NCBI GenBank assembly: GCA_003501335.1
Contig: DNPQ01000053.1
Location: 1-5,512, forward strand
Source: Bacillota bacterium
Lineage (GTDB): Bacteria > Bacillota > UBA4882 > UBA8346
Reading direction: 5' to 3'
Length of the DNA stretch: 5,512 nucleotides
Part shown: positions 1 through 5,175 of the stretch, one piece after another
Numbering within the stretch: position 1 is the stretch's first letter
How the letters are laid out: each line of letters starts with the position of its first letter
The notes under the pieces: generated by a model
What the model saw: only the letters and a program-made list of their open reading frames with translations
Databases searched by the model: none
What the model was told of the DNA's origin: nothing
Program-made: the position numbers and the translations under genes

Positions 1-686
1 GTCGGATGTCCGTAGGTTCCGGTATTGGCGCTGTCCAACAATTCCATCACTCTGAGGTTGACCTCACCGACTTTGAGAGCCAGCGCCACCAATTCATCCA
101 GATTAAAGCTACTTTTGGTCAAAAAGTCCAAACTCTGATGAAAAAATCCATAAACCTGATCGTCATGGACACCTAAAATCTGGGCGTGATCCATATAGGC
201 AGCCATTCCTTTAATCCCGAAAATAATCATATTCAGTAAGCCGGCAATATCGGGCCCGAATTTTTCATCATTTTTCTCATAGCCAACCGTTTCGCCTTGT
301 TTTATCAGTTCCGGGAACGATTTCCCCGGCCGCCATGTGGCCGGGCCTTCCAAGGCTTCGGCTTTTTGGCCGCTTTTTTGCGAAGCTTCGCCGTACATTT
401 TTTCCATTCGCTCCCGGATCGCTACGGCCTTATTTACCAATTTTTCCAGCCGTTCGGGGTCAAAATTTACATTGGTTACCGTCGAGAAAAGGGCTTCCAA
501 AACAAATATATCCGTCTCCCGGTCTTTGATTCCCAGCTGACGAGCCCGGTGGGCATACATGGCGATTCCTTTCACAGCGTAAACCAATAAATCCTGAAGC
601 GCCGCCGTTTCATGACTTTTACCACAGACACCCGCGCTGGTACAGCCCGTACCTTTGGCAGTCTGTTCACATTGATTGCAAAACAA
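1..686 (-). CDS. hcp: Hybrid-cluster protein (hydroxylamine reductase), N-terminal part
   Basis: Partial gene; the C-terminal part lies beyond the left edge. The visible 228 residues begin MFCNQCEQTAKGTGCT, with Cys3, Cys6, Cys15 and Cys21 in the spacing C-x2-C-x8-C-x5-C. In the family this holds the N-terminal [4Fe-4S] cluster of class I Hcp, unlike the wider spacing of the enterobacterial [2Fe-2S] class. The long helical segment after it is present, which argues against the shortened class III form. The fragment ends NTGTYGHP, a conserved family stretch just before the ligands of the hybrid Fe-S-O cluster, so those ligands cannot be checked. Known family role: cytoplasmic NO reductase / hydroxylamine reductase / S-nitrosylase in anaerobes. 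The start is TTG at 684-686, because it sits 8 nt after a strong GAGGGGG and gives the canonical MFC N-terminus; a nearby ATG at 689-691 is out of frame. Upstream lies a repeat array that may be its operator. Confidence 0.95.
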   Translation of the reverse strand, partial: MFCNQCEQTAKGTGCTSAGVCGKSHETAALQDLLVYAVKGIAMYAHRARQLGIKDRETDIFVLEALFSTVTNVNFDPERLEKLVNKAVAIRERMEKMYGEASQKSGQKAEALEGPATWRPGKSFPELIKQGETVGYEKNDEKFGPDIAGLLNMIIFGIKGMAAYMDHAQILGVHDDQVYGFFHQSLDFLTKSSFNLDELVALALKVGEVNLRVMELLDSANTGTYGHP

Positions 687-694
687 TCCATATT

Positions 695-701
695 CCCCCT
701 C
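695..701 (-). promoter_or_regulatory. Shine-Dalgarno that decides the hcp TTG start
   Basis: On the minus strand GAGGGGG is followed by 8 nt and then TTG. The competing ATG (689-691) is only 3 nt away and opens a different frame that stops after about 40 codons, so the TTG is favoured. Confidence 0.7.
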
Positions 702-716
702 TAACCTTAATGGTGA

Positions 717-758
717 ATCAACTCCTAAGAGTAACCTCCATAGATTAACTTCAATAGA
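717..758 (-). repeat. Three tandem 14-bp repeats upstream of hcp
   Basis: Read on the minus strand the units are TCTATTGAAGTTAA, TCTATGGAGGTTAC and TCTTAGGAGTTGAT, directly abutting. The first two match at 11 of 14 positions and the third is more diverged. The array ends 15 nt before the hcp Shine-Dalgarno. The units also create imperfect dyads: 736-759 (CTCCATAGA against TCAATAGAG) and 721-732 (ACTCCTAAGAGT). An operator array for an hcp regulator is an inference; the spacing does not match an operator type I can name with confidence. Confidence 0.55.
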
Positions 759-759
759 G

Positions 760-972
760 TCACCTCACCCGGTTATTATTCCATCAAAGCGCCATAAATT
801 ACCCAAAATCATCAACCTTTCACGGCCGCCGGGCGTACAATGTTCACCTAAAAATCAAGCAAACGAAACTATCTGCTTATTTTCCAACTTCCTTCCGCTG
901 CGTTTACTAAAAAAGGCGAATGCTATCATCAACGGCCCGGATGGAAAAGGCTCTGAAAATTTAGAGGGAAAC
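760..972. other. Intergenic, no gene recognised
   Basis: This is the middle of the 398-nt gap between hcp and the phosphorylase gene. I see no convincing ORF on either strand; a 24-codon minus-strand ORF near the right end lacks a ribosome binding site. A promoter for hcp must lie here or in the repeats, but no hexamer pair with good spacing stands out. Confidence 0.5.
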
Positions 973-1007
973 GAAAAGCCGCTGCAGGAGGATTGCAACG
1001 GCTTTTC
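973..1007 (-). terminator. Hairpin terminator downstream of the phosphorylase gene
   Basis: Long inverted repeat: GAAAAGCCG at 973-981 pairs with CGGCTTTTC at 999-1007, and after one C/A mismatch TGCA pairs with TGCA around a 7-nt loop. On the minus strand the GC stem is followed by CTTTTCGTTT, a modest U-tract. It lies about 80 nt past the phosphorylase stop codon and before the hcp regulatory region. The A/T symmetry means it could work on both strands. Confidence 0.6.
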
Positions 1008-1033
1008 AAAGGTTTAAACGAGTTATGAAATTA

Positions 1034-1069
1034 TATGAGTTCTATGAGTTCTATGCGTTATATGCGTAT
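1034..1069. repeat. Degenerate 9-bp tandem repeat, four units
   Basis: Units on the plus strand are TATGAGTTC, TATGAGTTC, TATGCGTTA and TATGCGTAT. The first two are identical and the last two share TATGCGT. It sits between the phosphorylase stop and the terminator hairpin, so it would be transcribed in the 3' untranslated region. No function can be assigned; it looks like a slippage-type microsatellite. Confidence 0.7.
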
Positions 1070-1084
1070 ATAATCCCCCATAAA

Positions 1085-2710
1085 TTATCTGGAAATATAC
1101 ATCTTCTGGTAATAATCATCCAACATTCTTTTCACAGCAAAGGTTTCCCGGGTGCTGTTGATGCTTTCGCGCATCATTTTAAGCCATTTTTCCCGGTTAT
1201 CGTAATAAGTCGGGATGACTTCCTCTTGTAAAACCCGATAAAGGGCATTCAGATCATGCTCGTCCTGGTCATATTGGTTATTGCTTTCAAATCCGTCCCC
1301 AAACTGCCAACCGTTGATCCCGTGTTTGCAAGCTTCAGGCCACCAACCATCTAAAATACTCAAATTAAGAACTCCGTTCATCGCCGCCTTCATCCCTGAA
1401 GTGCCGCTGGCCTCTTTGGGCCGGCGCGGATTATTGAGCCAAACATCCGAACCGCTGGTTACCATTTTCCCGATGGTCATGTCATAGTTTTCTAAAAACA
1501 CCACTGCGTTCGGATAACGTTTTGCCATCTGCACCAGATTTTCGACGACTTTTTTACCGCCGTCATCCAGTGGATGCGCTTTACCTGAAAAAACAATTTG
1601 AAGTTTACCGTTTTCTAGCAATGGAGTGATAACTTCCGATCGGCTAAATATAAATCCACTGCGTTTATACCCGGCAGCCCGCCTTGAAAAACCGATTAAT
1701 AAAACTTCCGGATTCAGTTCAGCGCCGGTTCTTTCTTTGATAAAAGCGATTAAGTTTTGTTTGTTTCTTTGGTGTTGCTCCCATAAGCAGCCCCAGCCCT
1801 CTCCGGCAGCCGCCTTCATCATTTCCGGATCAACCCAAGTCGGTGTATGAATCGCATTGGTAATACCGATAATGGATGAACAACCGGCAACATTGCACCA
1901 CATTTTATTGGCGGTCTGGCAATGTAAATCTGCAACCGCATTGGTGATTCGCGATAAATGCAATGCAGCGACCGTCATATTGAAAGGATTCCCGCCGATC
2001 TCGGCCATCTGTTCCATTGATAATCCAATATTAGCTCCCATATACATGAGTCGATCGAGCTCATGGGACTCGTTACCTTCAACAATGGGTGTGTGTGTCG
2101 TAAAGACAATCTGTTCGCGGACTGCCGCGACCGCCGTATCATAGTGCAATCCCCATTCCAGTTTCTCCCTGAGCAGTTCAAGTCCGGCAAATACCGCATG
2201 TCCTTCATTAAAATGGTAAACATCTGCGGAAATGCCGAGAGCTCGCAGTGCTTTGACCCCGCCAATTCCCAAGACCATTTCCTGGGCAATCCGCTCCTCG
2301 CCGAACCAACCATATAACTGGCCGGTAATCCAGGCATCCTGGTTCTCCGGCAGATCCGTATCGAGCAAGTAAAGTGGAGCATTCCCGAACTGATCCACCA
2401 GCCAGACTTTACAGACGACATTTTGTTTCCGGATCGGCACCACCACTTTAACTCCAGTATCTTTCAAAAAGTCATACTGATAATTATGATAACTGTCATA
2501 CGGCCGGCCATCCTGATCAATCCTTTGATCCGTATACCCTTGTTTCCATTTGATGCCGATTCCGACAATCGGATATCCATGGTCTTTGGCCCCTTTAAGA
2601 TAATCGCCGGCTAAAATTCCGAGTCCTCCGGCATAGGTTCGAAAAGAGGTATCAAGACCATATTCCATACAAAAATAAGCCACTTTCGGCAAATTATTTT
2701 GGTCCGCCAA
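1085..2710 (-). CDS. glgP: Alpha-glucan phosphorylase, short GT35 type
   Basis: A 541-residue cytoplasmic enzyme expected to release glucose 1-phosphate from glycogen or maltodextrin with phosphate (EC 2.4.1.1). The PLP-lysine motif EASGTSGMK places the cofactor lysine at K441 and the conserved glutamate at E433. FSRRAAGYKR (341-350) aligns by eye with the phosphate-binding segment of muscle phosphorylase, giving R344 and K349. Other landmarks are YAGGLGILAGD (26-36), FNEGHAVF (167-174), THTP (205-208) and FSGKAHP (374-380). The protein is much shorter than classical phosphorylases (about 800 residues), but both ends look natural, so it is read as the compact bacterial/archaeal subfamily and not as a truncation. 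The start is TTG (2708-2710), preceded by AGGAGGGGG. It is flanked by terminators, so probably monocistronic. The exact glucan chain-length preference cannot be told. Confidence 0.93.
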   Translation of the reverse strand: MADQNNLPKVAYFCMEYGLDTSFRTYAGGLGILAGDYLKGAKDHGYPIVGIGIKWKQGYTDQRIDQDGRPYDSYHNYQYDFLKDTGVKVVVPIRKQNVVCKVWLVDQFGNAPLYLLDTDLPENQDAWITGQLYGWFGEERIAQEMVLGIGGVKALRALGISADVYHFNEGHAVFAGLELLREKLEWGLHYDTAVAAVREQIVFTTHTPIVEGNESHELDRLMYMGANIGLSMEQMAEIGGNPFNMTVAALHLSRITNAVADLHCQTANKMWCNVAGCSSIIGITNAIHTPTWVDPEMMKAAAGEGWGCLWEQHQRNKQNLIAFIKERTGAELNPEVLLIGFSRRAAGYKRSGFIFSRSEVITPLLENGKLQIVFSGKAHPLDDGGKKVVENLVQMAKRYPNAVVFLENYDMTIGKMVTSGSDVWLNNPRRPKEASGTSGMKAAMNGVLNLSILDGWWPEACKHGINGWQFGDGFESNNQYDQDEHDLNALYRVLQEEVIPTYYDNREKWLKMMRESINSTRETFAVKRMLDDYYQKMYISR

Positions 2711-2714
2711 AAAA

Positions 2715-2723
2715 CCCCCTCCT
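2715..2723 (-). promoter_or_regulatory. Shine-Dalgarno for the glgP TTG start
   Basis: AGGAGGGGG on the minus strand; the AGGAGG core lies 7 nt before TTG at 2708-2710. No ATG or GTG occurs near this spacing in frame, which supports TTG initiation and the N-terminus MADQNN. Confidence 0.75.
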
Positions 2724-2828
2724 TTTATGAAATCATTATAATCTTCCTAGCTGGTCTTTTCTATATACAAAAAAAACCACCCATCTGGTAAATTTCTCAC
2801 CGGAGCAATATATGGAAATTGTACAAAA

Positions 2829-2858
2829 TCTATACCGTCCAATATGCAGCATTATCAA
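2829..2858 (-). promoter_or_regulatory. Candidate sigma-A-type promoter for glgP
   Basis: On the minus strand TTGATA (2853-2858), an 18-bp spacer and TATAGA (2829-2834). It lies directly after the upstream terminator and would give an untranslated leader of roughly 110 nt containing a run of eight T (2769-2776). A second possible -10 (TATAAT near 2736) is closer to the gene but has no matching -35. Confidence 0.35.
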
Positions 2859-2860
2859 GC

Positions 2861-2890
2861 AAAAAACCACAGCCCCCAAGCTGTGGTTTT
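2861..2890 (-). terminator. Intrinsic terminator of the decarboxylase-like gene
   Basis: Perfect 11-bp inverted repeat AAAACCACAGC / GCTGTGGTTTT with a 6-nt loop; on the minus strand it is followed by a run of six T. It separates the gene ending at 3021 from glgP. Between it and that gene there are two further short hairpins, GACTC-CTGT-GAGTC (2921-2934) and AACTC-TCCGG-GAGTT (2972-2986), with no T-tract and no clear role. The A/T flanks could allow termination on both strands. Confidence 0.85.
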
Positions 2891-3020
2891 CTAATTTATG
2901 GATCAAATTGATAAACGGCCGACTCCTGTGAGTCAGATAGAACCTTTTGTTCAAAATGAAAAATTCAGCCAAACTCTCCGGGAGTTCAAATTTAAAGCTG
3001 GATTTTCCATTGAAGCCTTA

Positions 3021-3680
3021 TTATTCTTCTTTCATTTTGGCCACCGGTAACTTCAGGTGAAAGTTACTGACCTTCATAATGGCGACATGTTTGAAAAAAG
3101 CGAAATTAGGAAAAAGTTCCGGATTGACGTCAACCTTCATAATCTCAGCAAATCTACCTTTCCCTTTCCCGTGAAGATTAAACTGAAAAATTTTTCCTTG
3201 ATCCGGATCATGCTGTACCATATGCAATGAATGAAAAAAAGTCCGTAAAGGAAAAGCCAGGCCTCTTTGAGAAGGTTGAATCGTGATATCAATGATGGGC
3301 ACTCCATTTTGGGTTACTTTAAGCGTATCCAGGCCTTTTCCATTGTTGGAAAATTGAAAAGAAGCCCGTTCTTTAGAAATTCCCCAAGGGATAAGAGAGT
3401 TTTCCAATCCTTCCCGATCGGAAACAAAATCTTTGGAAATCGTATAAAATTTATGGCGCTGATAGCGCAGTTTACCCGGGATAAATAATAATTCCTGATA
3501 GGGCCCGGCATTGGAAGTTTGATAATCTGCAAAAACAATGGCCCCGACATTTCCATAAAAGCCGTCCTGAAAATGCTTTGTCAAAAAGCCATGGTCCAAA
3601 ATAAATGATTTAGGAAATTTAAAAAGCATAATATAACCATTGCCCGTAAAATTCCAGGTCGTTGAAACAGTCTCGGTCAT
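3021..3680 (-). CDS. Acetoacetate-decarboxylase-like superfamily protein
   Basis: A 219-residue protein with the features of the acetoacetate decarboxylase (ADC) superfamily fold: an N-terminal WNFTGNGYIMLFKFPKSF segment, the conserved GPYQELLFIPGK (59-70), and WGISKERASFQF (99-110), which aligns by eye with the ADC active-site region. K103 would correspond to the Schiff-base lysine (K115 of the clostridial enzyme), while E104 replaces the second lysine and the usual Gly-Arg before the tryptophan is missing (ENSLIPWG). The substrate is therefore unknown and true decarboxylation is doubtful. No signal peptide or membrane segment is seen, so it is probably cytoplasmic. The start is the ATG at 3678-3680, 6 nt after AGGAGG. 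A longer in-frame reading adds 34 residues, but the candidate promoter overlaps it. Divergent from the zinc-ribbon gene and followed by its own terminator. Confidence 0.7.
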   Translation of the reverse strand: MTETVSTTWNFTGNGYIMLFKFPKSFILDHGFLTKHFQDGFYGNVGAIVFADYQTSNAGPYQELLFIPGKLRYQRHKFYTISKDFVSDREGLENSLIPWGISKERASFQFSNNGKGLDTLKVTQNGVPIIDITIQPSQRGLAFPLRTFFHSLHMVQHDPDQGKIFQFNLHGKGKGRFAEIMKVDVNPELFPNFAFFKHVAIMKVSNFHLKLPVAKMKEE

Positions 3681-3735
3681 GGTGGGCCTCCTATAAAAAA
3701 CTTTCAGCAAAAAATTTAACTCGCAATTCATAAAT

Positions 3736-3764
3736 ATTATTTGTAATAATTTATACGCTGCCAA
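3736..3764 (-). promoter_or_regulatory. Promoter candidate for the decarboxylase-like gene
   Basis: On the minus strand TTGGCA (3759-3764), a 17-bp spacer and AATAAT (3736-3741), both one mismatch from the sigma-A consensus. Transcription would begin near 3729 and give a leader of about 50 nt. Its position inside the upstream in-frame extension supports the start at 3680. Confidence 0.5.
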
Positions 3765-3880
3765 TTTGAAATTCTTATTCAAGTCCTGCTAGAACGCTAA
3801 AGTTTCTTCTACCAACAATATCTATGATTCTCCACTCTTTTACCATTTCCTGCGTTAATCTCAATTGTTAAAAAAAGTAC

Positions 3881-3910
3881 TTGTATTTTTCTTGATTCAT
3901 GGTGTATTAT
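3881..3910 (+). promoter_or_regulatory. Promoter candidate for the zinc-ribbon gene
   Basis: TTGTAT (3881-3886), an 18-bp spacer and TATTAT (3905-3910), in an AT-rich stretch. It would produce a transcript starting near 3917 with a leader of about 110 nt. Confidence 0.45.
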
Positions 3911-3916
3911 AAAATC

Positions 3917-4027
3917 AGTACCTAAACTGAGGATAATAAGGTCTGCAAATTCCGAAATGAATTGCCTCCGAATAGTCCGGGGAAAGGTAAAATATCGGCC
4001 CGAAGGGCTAAAAGTGAGGTCTTTTTA
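3917..4027 (+). promoter_or_regulatory. Structured 5' leader, possible translational control element
   Basis: The leader has several compact pairings: GCAAATTC / GAATTGC with one bulge, CTCCG (3966-3970) with CGGGG (3978-3982), GCCC-GAA-GGGC (3998-4008), and TAAAAG (4009-4014) with CTTTTTA (4021-4027), which puts the Shine-Dalgarno TGAGGT in a hairpin loop right before the ATG. GCCTC (3964-3968) can alternatively pair with the Shine-Dalgarno GAGGT (4016-4020), which would compete with the CTCCG hairpin. A 23-codon ORF (3957-4028) also runs through it and stops at TAATG. A thermosensor, protein-binding leader or coupled leader peptide are all possible; I cannot match it to a named RNA family. 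Confidence 0.4.
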
Positions 4028-4327
4028 ATGTTTCAAGACAAAACAAAAACGTGCAAAGATTGCGGCCAAGAATTTATCTTTACTGCTAGTGAACAGGAAT
4101 TTTTTGAGTCCAAAGGTTTTACCAATGAACCGGGCCGTTGTCCCGCATGCAGAGCTGCCAAAAAAGCTCAATCCGGTAGAGGCCATAGTGGTTTCCAAGG
4201 TAGAGAACGCCAGCTCTATGATGCAGTTTGTGCATCTTGCGGTAAAGAAACCAAAGTTCCTTTTCAACCCAGTGGTGATAAACCAGTTTATTGCCGCGAC
4301 TGCTTTCAATCCAGAAGATCCTATTAA
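4028..4327 (+). CDS. Small twin zinc-ribbon (CxxC) protein
   Basis: A 99-residue protein with two Cys4 sites. The N-terminal domain has C9/C12 (TCKDCGQEF) and C38/C41 (RCPAC), separated by EQEFFESKGFTNEP, the signature of the probable zinc-ribbon family found in many anaerobes. The second half has C68/C71 (VCASCGKE) and C89/C92 (YCRDC), with VPFQPSGDKPVYC between them and a basic end (RR). The role of the family is not established; nucleic-acid or ribosome binding is a guess from the fold and the basic, glycine-rich linker (44-62). ATG at 4028 is preferred because GAGGT lies 7 nt upstream and the Cys domain begins at once; a longer in-frame reading from 3962 has no good start. Single gene with its own promoter candidate, leader and terminator. 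Confidence 0.88.
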   Translation: MFQDKTKTCKDCGQEFIFTASEQEFFESKGFTNEPGRCPACRAAKKAQSGRGHSGFQGRERQLYDAVCASCGKETKVPFQPSGDKPVYCRDCFQSRRSY

Positions 4328-4335
4328 GTCAATTC

Positions 4336-4362
4336 AAGCCACCCTTTGGGGTGGCTTTTTTT
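4336..4362 (+). terminator. Intrinsic terminator of the zinc-ribbon gene
   Basis: AAGCCACCC (4336-4344), loop TTTG, GGGTGGCTT (4349-4357), then a run of seven T (4356-4362). It begins 9 nt after the stop codon. On the minus strand it lacks a T-tract, so it is only a weak candidate end for the convergent flavin reductase gene. Confidence 0.93.
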
Positions 4363-4395
4363 ATTTACTTCTATTAAAGTCAAAACAAGTTATTG

Positions 4396-4971
4396 CTATT
4401 CCTTTTTCATGCGCTTTTTAACGGAAAAGCCAAAGTTGCCGACCGCTTCTTTCAGGGTCCAGTATTGACCATGAACATAGCTTATCAAATCCGCTTTAGC
4501 CAAGTTCAAACGGCCATTCCGGTCGATTAAAGTCTCTTCGACCTGAACCCCGATTACTTTGGCCAAAAACAGATGATGAGAGCCTAAATCATTCATTGAG
4601 CTTACCTTACACTCCAAAGCAAGGGGAGCTTCATCTATTAACGGCGCCTTCACATTTTTGGCCGCCACTGCCGTTAAACCGGTAGCCTGAAATTTATCAC
4701 AATCTTTACCGGAGACCACTCCGCAAAAATCAACTGCCCGAACCATAGAACGCTTGGGCAGATTGATGACAAACTCGCCGCTATCCTTGATGAGCTTGTA
4801 AGAGTATCTCTCCGGCCTTACCGAGATCGAAACCATGACAGGGTCGGAGGCTACTGTTCCCGCCCAGGCAATGGTGATGATGTTTTTAACTCCCTGAATG
4901 TCCCCGCAACTTACCAATACAACCGGCACCGGGTAAAGTAAAGTCCCCGGCTTCCAAAACAATTTAGCCAT
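4396..4971 (-). CDS. Flavin reductase family protein (flavoredoxin-like)
   Basis: A 191-residue protein of the FMN-binding split-barrel flavin reductase family. Recognisable segments are NIITIAWAGTVASDPVM (30-46), the ISVRPERYSYKLI strand-helix (49-61), FVINLP (67-72), FCGVVSGKDCDKF (82-94), GSHHLFLAKV (130-139) and YVHGQYW (165-171). The family binds FMN or FAD and passes electrons from NAD(P)H or another carrier; in anaerobes the flavoredoxin branch acts in soluble electron transfer. The substrate and electron donor cannot be told here. No signal peptide or membrane segment is seen. The start is placed at the ATG 4969-4971, 6 nt after AAGGA; a GTG one codon upstream (4972-4974) is closer to the Shine-Dalgarno and cannot be excluded. 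Convergent with the zinc-ribbon gene, with a 68-nt gap. Confidence 0.9.
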   Translation of the reverse strand: MAKLFWKPGTLLYPVPVVLVSCGDIQGVKNIITIAWAGTVASDPVMVSISVRPERYSYKLIKDSGEFVINLPKRSMVRAVDFCGVVSGKDCDKFQATGLTAVAAKNVKAPLIDEAPLALECKVSSMNDLGSHHLFLAKVIGVQVEETLIDRNGRLNLAKADLISYVHGQYWTLKEAVGNFGFSVKKRMKKE

Positions 4972-4974
4972 CAC

Positions 4975-5162
4975 TTTTCCTTAATGATAAATTTAAGATT
5001 CGAAGTTATTTTACTATTTTAGCCAATAAAAATCCATCTTTTTATGAATCTTTGGCCTTATCATTGCCCTTTCCGTTACGAATACTAAATACAAAGCGGG
5101 GAAATATACGGAGGAGCCAGCGAAAAGAAGCCTTCCGATTAGGGCAGGATAAAAAGATCGAC
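4975..5162. other. Divergent intergenic region
   Basis: AT-rich gap between the flavin reductase and the membrane-protein gene. It should carry promoters for both, but I found no hexamer pair with good spacing. A strong Shine-Dalgarno-like GGAGGAG at 5110-5116 is not followed by a usable start codon. A 75-codon minus-strand ORF overlaps the right-hand gene and has no family features. Confidence 0.45.
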
Positions 5163-5169
5163 GGGAGAG
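5163..5169 (+). promoter_or_regulatory. Shine-Dalgarno before a gene lacking a standard start codon
   Basis: GGGAGAG lies 3 and 6 nt before two consecutive ATC codons (5173-5178) and 15 nt before CTG (5185-5187). It supports initiation here but leaves the codon uncertain. Confidence 0.45.
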
Positions 5170-5175
5170 AGTATC

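Noticed and set aside
676..1017. Plus-strand 113-codon ORF across the hcp upstream region
   Set aside because: Starts inside the antisense of hcp, runs through the repeat array and terminator hairpin, has no ribosome binding site and no family features.
1025..1231. Plus-strand 68-codon ORF
   Set aside because: Its first part is the 9-bp tandem repeat and the rest is antisense to the end of the phosphorylase gene.
1975..2421. Minus-strand 148-codon ORF
   Set aside because: Overlaps the phosphorylase gene in another frame on the same strand; the phosphorylase frame has clear conserved motifs throughout.
2769..2789. Possible attenuator in the glgP leader (ACCA-GATGGG-TGGT plus eight T on the minus strand)
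   Set aside because: The stem has only 4 bp and I found no convincing longer or competing fold, so it is probably just a T-run.
2736..2972. Minus-strand 78-codon ORF between glgP and the decarboxylase-like gene
   Set aside because: Reads straight through the strong terminator hairpin and lacks a ribosome binding site.
3681..3782. 34-residue N-terminal extension of the decarboxylase-like protein
   Set aside because: A good Shine-Dalgarno precedes the internal ATG at 3680, and the candidate promoter lies inside the extension.
3775..3846. 23-codon minus-strand ORF beginning MVKEWRIIDIVG
   Set aside because: AGGA is only about 1 nt from the ATG, no promoter with a -35 was found, and it is too short to judge without relatives.
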